Assembly: GCA_003427395.1 (NCBI GenBank) | Contig: BFEA01001085.1 | Coordinates: 1-52,227 of the forward strand | Length of the DNA: 52,227 nucleotides | Direction: 5' to 3' | Source: Chara braunii | Lineage: Eukaryota; Streptophyta; Charophyceae; Charales; Characeae | Part shown: piece after piece, positions 24,025-33,310 of the stretch | Layout: every line of letters begins with the position of its first letter | Numbering within the stretch: the first letter of the stretch is position 1 | Notes under the pieces: generated by a model | Databases searched by the model: none | What the model was told of the DNA's origin: nothing | Seen by the model: the letters and a program-made list of their open reading frames with translations, nothing else | Position numbers and translations under genes: made by a program

Positions 24025-25212
24025 GTAGGCGGTGGCTATCGAAACTCTCGCCCCGACTCTCTTGAACACACTCTGAACCTCGTCAGCTAAAAACTCAGAC
24101 CCTCTGTCCATCACTATCTTGCTGACGCAACCATACCTAGATAAGTACTCCAGGACGAAGTTCTTCAATTCCTTTGCCGTCTTACTCCTGATAGGTCTAC
24201 CGTCCANGAACCCAGTGAAATCGTCTCGTATGTTCACGACGTAGCTCATATTGCCTACTCCTTTCGGCATCTTCACCAGATCGATATGTACATTCTCTCC
24301 TGGTCTGGTGGGATAGGATGGATGGAGAGGCTCTTTGTATTTCACAAGAGCTCTCTTCTGGCATTCCTCGCAGGTTATGCAGTACCTCTCGACGTCCTTA
24401 TACTGTCCTTCCCACCAGTACAACCTGCNTACCTTTTGGTAGGTTCCTTTGACTCCCCTGTGTCCTCCAACTACCCCGTCGTGAAGTTCCGCAACTATCG
24501 TCTGACTCTCCTCAGGGTCACAGACTACTCGTAAGGGCATCCCCGAGCCGACCAGCCTTCGAAATAGATGGCCGGCTCTGAGGCAATACTGCGCCACTTG
24601 TCTCCGGATATCTGATTCTTGACTCTCCTCTCCTGACAAGTGTAGCCCTATCGTTCGGTACTTGCCCTCGTAAAGGTTAACCAGAAATCGTTTGGCTTGC
24701 CTCGGCTCTGCCCCAGCTACTATCGGGCGCTCGGCCTCAAGAGGGATGCGCGAAAGCCCATCTGCCATGACATTTTTAGTGCCAGATATCCTCTCAACTG
24801 CGGAATCATATAGCCGAATTTGTATCAGCCATCGAGCAATGGTCGGGTCTGTCAGGCTAAAGTCCTTCTGGAGGACAGAGGCAACCGCTGTGGGATCTAC
24901 TCTCAAGATGAACCGACGCTCATAGATATAGTGTCTGAACGTGTCCAGACACCGCAGAACGGCCAACACTTCCTTCTTGAATTGACTGTAGTTTCGTTCT
25001 GCCATATTAAGTGTCATACTCTCAAACCTTAATGGCCTTTCCTTTCCTTCAGCGTCTTTATGAGACAACAACCCTCCAACTGAACAAGGTCCAGCATCCA
25101 TGGATACTATGAAGGGTCTCTCGGTCTCCTCGTCAAAGAGGCATGCCCAGTACGCGTCCTCCCTCCTTAAATTCGTCTTTAAGTTCTTGCATTGCGAGTT
25201 CCTGCGAAGCAT
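24025..25212 (-). pseudogene. RNase H and N-terminal integrase (broken by insertion)
   Basis: RNase H domain at about residues 33-155: FIVSMDAGP (D39), NYSQFKKEVLAVLRCL (E81), LRVDPTAV (D106) and NVMADGLSR (D151) provide the D-E-D-D set. The zinc-binding HHCC module of integrase follows (LHDGVVGGHRG ... YCITCEECQKR). The catalytic core starts with ENVHIDLVKMP (first Asp) and VMDRGSEF (second Asp). The segment ends after ATAY, where the DNA transposon entered. RNase H would remove template RNA after cDNA synthesis. Ambiguous bases occur at 24207 and 24428. The frame upstream (YWDASQELAMQELK) is shifted relative to this one. Confidence 0.92.
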
Positions 25213-25256
25213 CCCAGTAAATTTTTTCAGTCTTTCGAAGGAGTAACCTCAATGGC

Positions 25257-25547
25257 TCAGCCTTCTCCACATACCCCTGTATGAATATACGCCAGTAACC
25301 GTCGGACCTCGGTTAGACTATGTAACGGTGACGGCCAGTTCAGGAGTTTGTCTAGCTTCGCCGGATCTGCTCGGCGTCCTCTCGAGTCACAGATAAAGCC
25401 CAAGATCTTAACAGTCGAGACGACCCATCGGCTCTTTGTTCCGCTGACCGTTAAATTCGCATCGTCCAGCTGCTCGAGTACTGCGCAAATATCCGTTAGG
25501 TGTTGCTCGACGAGTCTTTCTAACTCCTGGTACAACCTCGGTTTCAT
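25257..25547 (-). pseudogene. Reverse transcriptase C-terminal palm and thumb (shifted frame)
   Basis: Contains LVEQHLTDICAVLEQLDDAN, then VKILGFICDSRGRRADPAKL and LLNWPSPLHSLTEVRRLLAY. These correspond to the part after the YxDD-type motif in gypsy reverse transcriptases: the helix leading to 'vLG', the G-R-x-x-D-P segment, and the W-P-x-P...R-x-L thumb sequence. It continues the polypeptide that begins at 26025, but in another frame, so a one- or two-base indel lies near 25.55 kb. Confidence 0.88.
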
Positions 25548-26025
25548 CCTTCTTTACTGGCCCCTTAATAGGAAAATCATCTAAAAAAACTTCAACCTTA
25601 TCACGGATGAAGTCCTTGAGGACGGCTACCATGGCTCTCTGAAAAACGACTACCCCATTAGTCCAACCCATAGGGACGACCATCATCTGTATCAGTCCCA
25701 ATGGCGTGTGCATAGCCGTGAGGTGCCTGTCCCTAGGATCAAGCGGTACCTCATCATACCCTGAGAACAGATCACACACCGAATAAATCGAATTGCCCGC
25801 GGCACCTTCAACCAGTAAATCGGTGTGTGGCACGGACCCCACGTCTCGTATCGTCACCGCGTTGACTTTCTGAAGGTCCTGGATCCATCGGATCTTGCCA
25901 TTCGACTTCCGTAGGAAGAACCATCGATTAGCATAAGCGCTATCAGACGGTTCCGCAACATGGGAAACCATCTTTTCCTTCAGGAAAGCGATAACTTCTT
26001 CCTTCTCCTTCTGGCATATTTTCAT
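25548..26025 (-). pseudogene. Reverse transcriptase fingers and palm
   Basis: Reads YANRWFFLRKSNGKIRWIQD, YSVCDLFSGYDEVPL (catalytic D85), HTPLG, VVPMGWTNGVVVFQRAM and VEVFLDDFPIKG (catalytic D149 and D150). These are the ordered motifs of a Ty3/gypsy reverse transcriptase. The active-site loop is FLDD rather than the commoner YIDD/YVDD. The frame stays open past the palm to 25408, but the residues beyond about 25550 are out of register with the family, while the true continuation lies in the overlapping frame ending at 25257. Confidence 0.95.
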
Positions 26026-26029
26026 CCTG

Positions 26030-26545
26030 CGTCATTCCAAGGAACATGTGAAATCGTGTAAATCCTTGCTGACTTAGCGTATCGAGGGTCAACCCTACTG
26101 CGCTCTGCGTCACTGAAAGCTATAGCCTTATCGCATGTCTTCAGGACTTCTATCACACGTTCTCGCTCATGCGGGGTTAGATTTCCATCTCCGATGTCCA
26201 TCCCTGCTATTCTCTCTTCCGTTAGGCGTTGCGGCTCCTTTTTCTTTCTTTCTTTGATTTCTTTGGCGATCTCTTCTTCCGATATCCCTTCCAGTGCAGA
26301 TCGCTTGCGGCCCTCCGCCGGTGGCTCAACTTTTTGAGTTTCTCACTTGTGTCGCTTGGGTAGTCCCCCATAGGGGGCCGTGCCCTTAAAAAAGACACAG
26401 ATACCACCCCGCCAAATTCCTCATTTGTCTCCTTTGGATAAGAGTTGTCGTCTGCTATCAGCCGACTCCCCAAATCTTCCACTTCCACGATCCGACCTTC
26501 TTCCTCTGTGAGCAGTGGTCCATACTTCTTCTCACGAAATCGCAC
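26030..26545 (-). pseudogene. Protease to reverse transcriptase linker
   Basis: Two short open pieces in different frames. The first (26545-26222) is a charged, Lys/Arg-rich linker ending KKSKKERKRSRNA. The second (about 26240-26030) reads LTPHERERVIEVLKTCDKAI and then DPRYAKSARIYTISHVPWND, the segment that precedes the fingers domain in this gypsy lineage. Both joins need small frameshifts, near 26.23 and 26.03 kb. The linker starts 13 bases inside the protease frame (overlap 26532-26545), so the original was probably one polyprotein. Confidence 0.7.
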
Positions 26546-27182
26546 GCGTGGCCAGAGATAGGTAATGACTTAATCTGATCACTGGGTCTTGCTCCCACTG
26601 CAAGAGCTGCTCTGTTCCTCGGGTCCCGAGGCTCAACGTCTCAATCATAACCCTCGTCCCATCTAGCTTCTTAATGGACAATGTCTGGATCCCATCCGGT
26701 CGCTCTATAGTCACCGCGTGCACGTGGCTCAACCATGTTCGTCCCAAGAGCAGATCGGAGCTGCAGTTCTTGACTGCAAAGACGGGCAGGGTCACTCGTA
26801 CCCCTTGGACCTCTATGGCTGCCTCGTGACAAACCCCAGTGATCTGTTGCTTTCTCCCATCAGCAATCTCTATCTCAAATAGGTATGACCTATCGAGGCC
26901 CAGTCCAACCTGTACTGCCAGATCCTCGTCTATAATGACAGCCTCGCTGTCGTTATCGATCACAGCATCTAGTACCGCTCCATTGTTTATGATCGTCTCC
27001 ACGGCCCCACTACCAAGTATGTAAAACTTCTCATGAGGCACACCTTCCATCCCATCAAGAAGGACTTTCGCCATGCGATCCGCTCTGGCAGTCACCCCCG
27101 TCACTGCTACAGTAGGAGCTTCCGCCCTAGGGGCCCCCTGAGCCTCCTCCGATAGAGGTATGCGAGTCTTCCGTGTGATCAT
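26532..27182 (-). pseudogene. Retropepsin-like aspartic protease with altered active site
   Basis: About 216 codons. A retropepsin core is indicated by VIDNDSEAVIIDEDLAVQVG (active-site loop), an IEIADG strand, and DLLLGRTWLSHVHAVTIE (the hydrophobic-hydrophobic-G flap partner of the fold). Family members normally have D-T/S-G; here the site reads D-N-D, losing the Gly. Such a protease would cleave the Gag-Pol polyprotein, but this copy is probably inactive. It lies in the same frame as the Gag C-terminus, separated from it by a single TAG at 27219-27221. Confidence 0.85.
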
Positions 27183-27218
27183 CTGTAACTCATCGCGAGC
27201 CGGCTTCGATGCCGCCAG

Positions 27219-27863
27219 CTACTCCAGAATAGAGGACTGCATGGGCTGCCGAAGGGCCCGCCTCAGTGGCTCGACCGTGTCAATCTCGTCCAGCGAACTC
27301 TTCATCAAGAACTTCTTCACTCCCCGCTTTCGCGGCGAAAGAATAACCTCCTCTCCGTCGATCCGTTGTCCATCCTTCTCCGCCATCCTGTAATCCGTGT
27401 CAGTCTTCTTCGATGTAGACCCTCTCGCCGACTTGGTGGCTGCCACCCTTATGGGTGTGGTCGCCATATCCCCCTCAAAGGTTATCTTNATGCTNTGGCT
27501 CCTGACCNNCTCCTTTCCTTTACTCGNCTTTACTCTCCTTGCTTCGACATTCTCCTTCATCGAAGGGAACATCGATACATCTTCCAGATCATCTGCCCAC
27601 TTGACGTACTTGCGGTCGTCAAGCACGACAAGTCTCTCATCTATTGCCGGTTTGAGGTCCGGACAATCTCTCTTAATATGATCATCTCCTCTACAGTAGA
27701 CGCAAGAGTTCCTGGGAGTGAGTGGCCTGTCGTCTACACCTCTAAAGGTCGATCCTCTCGCTGCTCTGGGGTCAGGGGACTTCGGATATGGTTCTGCAGA
27801 AGCGTCATATCCCCCTCTCTCATACCTCCCGCGCGAATCATTGCGGCGGTCTCCCCCAGATCC
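27219..27863 (-). pseudogene. Gag C-terminus with CCHC zinc knuckle
   Basis: The frame runs from just after a TGA (27864-27866) through RNDSRGRYERGGY to a zinc knuckle at 27663-27704: CVYCRGDDHIKRDC, exactly C-x2-C-x4-H-x4-C. This nucleocapsid motif binds the element's RNA. It continues with a Lys/Ser-rich stretch that has four ambiguous bases between 27489 and 27527, and ends at TAG 27219-27221. The stop separates Gag from protease in one frame. Readthrough is conceivable, but mutation is likelier given the other stops. Confidence 0.85.
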
Positions 27864-27870
27864 TCATGGC

Positions 27871-28872
27871 TCATATCGCCCTCGTGAATGGTTTCGGCGG
27901 TCCCAATGTCGTATCGCCCGCGCAACTCATCACGTTGATCTCCTCGGTTGCACCATCCCCGTGAATCGTCGCGCTGCTCTCTTGTGTATCCCCCGCGGTC
28001 ATACCGTCCGCGCGAGTCGTCTCGCCGGTCCCCGTCTCGATATCCTCTCTCATATCCGCCACCTCTGTATCCATCTCGATCCGTTCTTTCATATCTTCCG
28101 TCCCTATATCCATCCCGGTCCGATCTCGCGTATCTGTCATCCCTGTATCCGTCTCGGTCCAACCTTTCATATCTGTCGTTTCTTTGTCCATCGCGGTCCG
28201 ATATCTCATATCTACCATCCCTATATCCCATCGGCCTCGAGAGTCACTTCTAGCCCCGTCAGGCTCGTAGCGAGGGCTACGCGAGTAGTCATCCAGTCTC
28301 CTAGCACGTCCATACATCTCGCGAGTCCTGCGGTCCCGGTCTATCTCATCATCCCTTCGTCGCCATGGCTTATCGTTTCTCTCTCTTTCCCTCGTACGAT
28401 AATCAGTCAGCGTTCGAGGATTTCTTTCCTCGACACTCTTCCAGGAATCAGTGTTCCTCCGGTCCCCGCGAAGTGAATAGGGCCCTCCAGGCTTGTCCCG
28501 GTATGCCGTGGCTCCTGTGGTGGTTACAATTTCTGTAACCTGTCTTGTCAATCCCTTTACCATGTCCCTTATCTCCTTCACTTCTTCGACCACGGCTTCA
28601 TTCTTCTCCGACCAATGATGGTCCTTGAAATCAGGACATCTATCGGTGGCATACTCCTTGTAAAGGGAGAAGTCTCGTCTCCTTATCCCTCTCCACACCA
28701 AGTCCTTGTAGTCATATGCCTCTGCCTTTATCGCGAGCTTTAGGACTTCTGGGAAGTCAAGCTTGTCGCGCGGAAGGTCTCTAAGTATACTTTTTTGTCT
28801 TCCTTTGGACAGGTGTCCGATGAAGATAGTACAGCGCTCGACCTCTGAGATCTTCCCCTTCTTCATCAGCAC
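27871..28872 (-). pseudogene. Gag central region and arginine-rich tail
   Basis: Opens with KKGKISEVERCTIFIGHLSK and continues through a charged helical segment (about residues 60-100) to ERERNDKPWRRRDDEIDRDR. The first ~210 residues are plausible Gag capsid/linker. Beyond about 28235 the better frame is the overlapping one (28231-27905), which gives regular DSRGRYD and RDGYRDGRYE motifs, so a frameshift lies near 28.23 kb and another near 27.90 kb. The tail is an RG/RGG-like, Asp/Arg/Tyr-rich low-complexity region that could bind RNA. Confidence 0.75.
28055..28210 (-). repeat. 39-bp coding minisatellite in gag
   Basis: Four consecutive 13-codon units of the form Y-E/A-x-x-D-R-D-G-Y/Q-R-x-x-R/G (for example YERLDRDGYRDDR). 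The period of 39 nt keeps the frame. It expands the disordered Arg/Asp/Tyr-rich Gag tail. Units differ by several substitutions, so the expansion is not very recent. Confidence 0.8.
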
Positions 28873-29010
28873 GTCGGAGATCTTCTAGAAACGCATCCCA
28901 AATGCCCGTACGCTCTCATCTTCATCTTGAGTCATTGTTTCAAGGTCCTTGATGGAATACTTATTATCCTCCAATTTGTAAAGCTCAACGAGGTTCTTCT
29001 TGTACGTACT

Positions 29011-29649
29011 TCATTTCCCATCCTTCGGTCGAGCTTCCTTAATTTCCCTACCGAGACTTGGGTCCACATTAAATAGGAAGTTCTCTATAATCTCTTCCTC
29101 CGGCCATTGACTCCGACTTGCATGAAGCTCCCACTTCTCCAGATATTCTGTAATGCCATAACCCCTAAAAGCAGGTGGCTCAGAGGCCTTGTGCGTAATA
29201 ATATAGCGATCCTTGCTCTCGTAAGGGACCGGATGCGACTCCCTTGTCTGGGGGTCGAAGACTCGCCTGGGCGGCACTCTGTCTCTATCTCTGCCCCTCC
29301 AATGGGAATCCCTCGAACTCTCTCGCCATTCGTCTCTGTGCCTATCCGTCATGGTCTCCCTCCGGTCATACTCGGGGGAGCGTCGTCTCGTCGCTTCTCG
29401 TCGACCGCTCGAGGTTCCGGTCTTCAGTGCCTCCTGCGGCTCCGTTACGACCGGCTCGCCCATTACGTCGGGCTCTCCGTCATTGGTTTGGTCAGCCCAT
29501 CTCAGCGGTGTGTCCCGCCTAATTCGTTCCTTCAGATCCCTCAGAGCTCGGTCGGGCGATGTCCTGTACTCCTCTCCTGTCTCTATCGTGGTCGGTTGTG
29601 ACCCCATCGTGTCTGGTTCCACAGGCCACCAGAAGACGCAGTTAGGCAC
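29011..29649 (-). pseudogene. Gag N-terminal region
   Basis: The first ~140 residues are polar and charged (RRDTPLRWAD, RREATRRRSPEYDRR). They are followed by PPAFRGYGITEYLEKWELHA and PEEEIIENFLF, the capsid-like helical start typical of gypsy and Ty1-type Gag proteins. Two starts are possible, MPNCVF at 29649 and MGSQPTT fourteen codons on. The frame hits TGA at 29011-29013, then continues sensibly (STYKKNLVELYKLEDNKYSI) to a TAG at 28885-28887, so this and the next gag segment were once joined. Confidence 0.8.
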
Positions 29650-29664
29650 TCTCGCCGGGTGTTA

Positions 29665-29725
29665 CAGCCCGGACCTATGACAGTTGCTGCAGCCCGGACC
29701 TGTGACAGAACTCACAGCCCGGACC
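29665..29725. repeat. 25-bp tandem repeat, 2.4 copies, just upstream of gag
   Basis: CAGCCCGGACC starts at 29665, 29690 and 29715, and the 14 bases between copies are partly conserved (TATGACAG / TGTGACAG). It sits between the gag start and the end of the upstream decayed coding region. Its function is unknown; it could be a remnant of a leader region. Confidence 0.85.
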
Positions 29726-29760
29726 AATTTCCTTGTCACGGTCCACGCTCGTCACCAACC

Positions 29761-30480
29761 CTAGCTCTCGACTGCCCTGATCACTACCACCAGTACTCGG
29801 TTCCGGTCGCGGATCTCGTACTCTCCTTCTACCCTAAGAATCCCTGTGTCTAGGTAAACCTCCCCTTCGGGATCGGCCAACAAGGCCGCGCCTCTCCGAA
29901 TCTGCAGTATACTGGTGACAGGATCTCTATGCCTGCGGCAAATCGCAGTCCCAAGCCTAGCCAATGCCTCCTGATCAGCTCCCCTCAAGAGCCTCCGTGC
30001 GTCTATCTCCGTCCTCCTTGCTAGGTTTCCTAGCCCGTCCTGAATCAGGTAGCCTGCCAAAGGTGGAAGCTCCCCTCCTACTGCCATCCAAAGTCGCTCG
30101 TCGTCCTTTCTAGCTCCCACTATCTTTCCAAGAGCTTTCAATCTCTATTTCGCCTCCTTCAACTCCCAGACGGCTATAAGGTCATTTGTCTAGCATCTGA
30201 GGTAAGTCAGTGCTATAACCACTCGTAACCTCATCGCCGACAGCTCCAATATGTCATAGAATGTCTCAAAATCCTGTTCATCTCCACTATCTTCTATGGC
30301 CTCTAAAGTCTTTATCGACTCCCTCCATTATCGATCGTGAGCAGCTAGCACCCTGAGTATTGCACCGTCTGTCACAACTCTCCCTAGCTCTCCAGCTTTC
30401 CTGGCTTCACTTATCTTCAACTTCTCAGCCTCCCTGGTCGTCTCGTACCATGCCCTTATCCGAGGCCGCCCTTCGAAGCG
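29761..30480 (-). pseudogene. Unidentified decayed coding region, segment nearest gag
   Basis: A minus-strand frame running from YETTREAEKLKISEARKAGE (near 30.45 kb) to VVVIRAVES, stop at 29761. Three stops break it (in the contexts AHDR*WRES, LRC*TND and EAK*RLK), but sequence on both sides reads smoothly, as a decayed gene would. The last 126 codons are uninterrupted and include IDARRLLRGADQEALARLG and ADPEGEVYLDTGILRVEGEY, probably a helical part followed by beta strands. No family is recognised. It belongs to the long decayed region that extends to 33973. Confidence 0.6.
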
Positions 30481-30706
30481 TGTTACTTGGAGTACATATT
30501 TTATCCTCCGCCCCCTCTTCTATTCCAATCCAAAGTCTTGTCCCCCTGGCCTCACGCAGCGCACGGCGGACACACTCTGCCTCCTCAACTATGCACAGTC
30601 TGGTATGGAGTTGGAGCTCTACGATCACTAACACCAATGGTCTGTCTAGTCTCCCTACCACATGCAATGAGTACCGATCCGTCGTGTGTAGTGCAGTCCC
30701 GCTCAT
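30425..30706 (-). pseudogene. Unidentified decayed coding region, frame-shifted piece
   Basis: 93 codons containing RLDRPLVLVIVELQLHTRLC and EEAECVRRALREARGTRLWI. The start overlaps the stop of the segment upstream (ATGA at 30703-30706). The frame returns to that of the flanking segments near 30.48 kb, so two frameshifts bracket this piece. No domain is recognised. Confidence 0.5.
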
Positions 30707-31029
30707 GTCCTGTCGCTACCTCCCTGCGTTACCTTGTCCTCCGTCGTCACGCTCTCTGCAGATCGCTCACTGGTTCCTTCGCGTGATACGCCTCTAGCCT
30801 TTACCCTCTTCAGAAAGTCTGATCTCCACGCCTGGATAATCTCTCTTTCCTCCCTAAACAGACTCTCAAACTCTCTCGTCACGAGCTCAGCCCTACGCAA
30901 CTTGTCCTCATCCTGGCACGACCAGATCTCCCTTAACTTGTTCCCCAACTTCTTTACCTGGTTCAAGAGTGGCTCTTTAATGCGCTCTCTCACTCTTTCG
31001 ACTGCCTCACTCTCCCCTTCCATACTCAT
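30703..31029 (-). pseudogene. Unidentified decayed coding region, coiled-coil-like piece
   Basis: 108 codons, strongly charged and alpha-helical in pattern: VERVRERIKEPLLNQVKKLG, RRAELVTREFESLFREEREI, WRSDFLKRVKARG. Heptad-like spacing of Leu/Val/Phe suggests a coiled coil. Two in-frame TGA codons separate it from the next segment upstream (about 31037-31050), both one transition away from CGA. No family is recognised. Confidence 0.55.
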
Positions 31030-31047
31030 TCTTCATCTTTTCCCAGC

Positions 31048-31335
31048 TCATCCTCTCACCCTTGCTCTAGCCTCCGCTACCGTCTCGTCGTGGAAGTGCT
31101 CCGCACACATATAGCCATGAGACCATATCATCACCTCATAGGAAATCGAGGTGTGGAAGGTCATCCGCGCCAGTACATCAGCTCTATGCTCGTGGATCAA
31201 ATCTCTGGCTCGTTGTCGGCACGCCCTCGCCGTCAAGTCCTCTTCTACGTACGCTCGGAGAAGCACTGTCGCAGTGTACCCTGTGCTTACCAGTTGCTCT
31301 CCTACACGCATCACTGTGGCCGTCCTCCCCGACAT
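31048..31335 (-). pseudogene. Unidentified decayed coding region, piece with ISY...VMIW motif
   Basis: 95 codons with TVLLRAYVEEDLTARACRQR and SISYEVMIWSHGYMCAEHFH. The second motif resembles GHISYSWEVLATVYFHSIVH, encoded about 2 kb upstream near 33.23 kb, which suggests an internal duplication. It begins one codon after the stop of the 228-codon segment and shares its frame, so the two were probably continuous. Confidence 0.55.
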
Positions 31336-31338
31336 TCC

Positions 31339-32025
31339 CTAAGTTGCGGCCTCGAAGAGGAACCTCACAACCTCTAGCCCCACGTAATCGATCTTCGCTC
31401 GTCTCCTGCAGTACCTAATCAGATCGACTGGCCTCAGACAGTCCACCCAGCTAGTAACGTCTATGATGTCGTCAAGCGTCTCTCTACTGGGTGACCCCCA
31501 CCTCACACAAATGGCGTAGTATACTTCCCTAAAATGGGGCGCTAAGCCATCCCAGAGCGCGTAAAGTATGTGGTCCACTGCTCTACTCAAACGTTCTATA
31601 CTCCCATAGGTCTGCCCTATCATGAAGGCAGGAAGTCCGAATCGCCAATCCTCTCTTGGGTGGAGGGTCGGATGCGGAGGACCCAACCGGCTCCAACGCG
31701 TCCTCCCTCCAGAGAGTCTCGCCAGTTGCTGATTAACGATCACTCTGGCCAACGACTCGCTTCTCCACCAAGCCCTGCTTGCCCCTGCAAGCGATAGTCC
31801 TATCTCTGAATCGTGTGGTCTATCCGCTATCAGATGTCCGACTCCTTCTAGGTCATGAGTCCTCTCTGGTCGTTCATCTCTCAGTATCACTATCCAAAGG
31901 AAGAGTCCCTCTGCGAGCCACGTTTCCAGGTATCGTATCGGAACAAGCCCTGTTCCCTCTAACGCCACGGGAAGAGGAATGTCGTATGCAACCACCGTCT
32001 CTCTAGGTCCCACAAGCTTCCTCAC
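31339..32025 (-). pseudogene. Unidentified decayed coding region, longest open piece (228 codons)
   Basis: Rich in Trp, Arg and Leu: IRYLETWLAEGLFLWIVILR, THDLEGVGHLIADRPHDSEI, REVYYAICVRWGSPSRETLD, KIDYVGLEVVRFLFEAAT. The amino-acid makeup and conserved-looking Trp/Tyr positions suggest genuine former coding sequence. DLEGVGHLIADR resembles DHLAGVGQLLAET in the 33124-32591 segment. There is no signal peptide or clear membrane span. No family is recognised. Confidence 0.6.
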
Positions 32026-32160
32026 ACTATACGATTCAGACTCTCGTGAGAGAACATAAGCTAGTCAGGCTACTAAGTCACGCCTCATCTCCCCTTCGAC
32101 TCTCGATCAGCATCACTCTACTCCCTCCGAGACACCCTATCTCTCGACGTTGCTAACTTC

Positions 32161-32397
32161 TCACACAACTCTCCCACTCAGGTCCAGTATGGTTGAGTAG
32201 GTGTTGTGCGCTCTCCCGTCTGCTCCATGGAAGTGGATAGTAAACTCGACGTACCTCTGGCTTCTCCGTATCTCCAAGGTGTGTTCCGTCTTGAGCCTGA
32301 TCTGTCGCTCAACAACCTCTAACGCCTCTCCTTCCTAGCCACCTGTCCTATTTTGTCGCAGGGAAAGAGTCACCCTCAGTATATCCCGGTCTGCCAT
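32161..32397 (-). pseudogene. Unidentified decayed coding region, piece starting MADRDILRV
   Basis: A frame from ATG at 32395-32397 reading MADRDILRVTLSLRQNRTGG, then a TAG at 32335-32337, then EVVERQIRLKTEHTLEIRRS and YVEFTIHFHGADGRAHNTYS, ending at TGA 32161-32163. Alternating hydrophobic residues suggest beta strands. Between here and 32025 the sequence contains several stops and gives no clear frame. No family is recognised. Confidence 0.45.
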
Positions 32398-32454
32398 CCT
32401 TCCCACTACTCCCTTCTATAACCCTCACTCGGATATGTCCTGCCTCTAGTTGTC

Positions 32455-33124
32455 TCATGCATCTGGCATATCCTCGTCTGTATCCTCATCTATTCTTTGC
32501 CCCCATGGTATGTCCTCCTGTCCCTCGGCCTGAAGGAGATGACCCCAACCGTCCTCTTGCGGCGCCTCTCCACCTACCTGCTTTTGTCGCTCACCCCGCG
32601 CCAGATCTCCCCATTCCTCGTCCTGGTCGCCAATCCCGATCCCGATCCTCGGCGTACCACGCAAGACCGCCAGCCTCTGGATATACCTGCTGGAAATACT
32701 CCTCAACCTCCCCGGTCGAGATGAGATGGTCCGGCCTCTCCTCACGAGTCTCAGCTAGCAGTTGTCCCACACCAGCTAAATGATCAGTTGGCCTCCGAGC
32801 CTCTCTCTCTAGCGTCGCCCAGAAGGTTAGGGGCTGGTACAGAGAATACAGGTCTGGGCTCCCGGTAGGTACAATGACCCGCAGGAACTCAATCAATTGG
32901 AGCCCTCGCTCGCCTACAAGCGGCCCCGCTACAAACTGCGCATACAGCACCCAGTCCCTGTCAGCGTACCCTCGGCAAAGGCCTTCCAAGTCAAGAGCCG
33001 CAAAGTAGATCTCACCAAGACGTCTAAGTCCCCAAAGCTCCTCCGCCACGAAGCACGGAAGTGTCACACGCAGTCGACTACTAGGATATGGGAAGTGTCC
33101 TCCAATCCTCAAGGTCGTCGTCAC
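32455..33124 (-). pseudogene. Unidentified decayed coding region, 177-codon piece plus acidic tail
   Basis: Reads RLRVTLPCFVAEELWGLRRL, DRDWVLYAQFVAGPLVGERG, FWATLEREARRPTDHLAGVG and DHLISTGEVEEYFQQVYPEA, open to 32591. After a frameshift near 32.63 kb the overlapping frame continues EEWGDLARGERQKQVGGEAP and ends with an acidic tail (RIDEDTDEDMPDA, stop at 32455). The DHLAGVGQLLAETR motif and the IPLP/TLP-rich start recur in the 32025-31339 segment, suggesting duplicated modules. No family is recognised. Confidence 0.55.
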
Positions 33125-33310
33125 TCCCCGAACGCCCCCATGCAGCCGCTCTACCTCGTCCCGTGCGGAGTCTGCTCGGGCCAGTAAAATCCTCTTCGCG
33201 CTCTACTCCTCTCGCCAATGATCATGAACGATGCTGTGAAAATAGACTGTGGCTAGCACCTCCCATGAGTAAGAAATGTGGCCCACTACCTCTATGCTAG
33301 TCGTGGCTGC

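Larger units (their letters stand above)
22626..29649 (-). mobile_element. Decayed Ty3/gypsy retroelement (gag-pro-RT-RH-IN), no LTRs seen
   Basis: Minus-strand order is Gag, CCHC zinc knuckle, aspartic protease, reverse transcriptase, RNase H, integrase. RT before integrase is the Ty3/gypsy (Metaviridae) order. The reading frame is broken by stops at 29011-29013 (TGA), 28885-28887 (TAG), 27864-27866 (TGA) and 27219-27221 (TAG). Frameshifts lie near 28.23, 27.90, 26.54, 26.23, 26.03, 25.55, 25.2 and 22.82 kb, and a DNA transposon sits in the integrase. No LTR, primer-binding site or polypurine tract was identified. The 3' side ends at satellite and the 5' side continues into an unidentified decayed coding region. 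The element cannot be active. Confidence 0.93.

Noticed and set aside
27219-27221. Programmed stop-codon readthrough between Gag and protease
   Set aside because: Gag and protease share a frame across this TAG, as in readthrough elements, but at least three other in-frame stops and many frameshifts exist in this copy, so mutation is the simpler cause.
30703-30706. ATGA stop-start overlap suggesting a compact viral or bacterial operon
   Set aside because: Neighbouring segments continue through stops in the same frame and return to that frame after local shifts, which fits decay of one long coding region. The overlap is probably chance.
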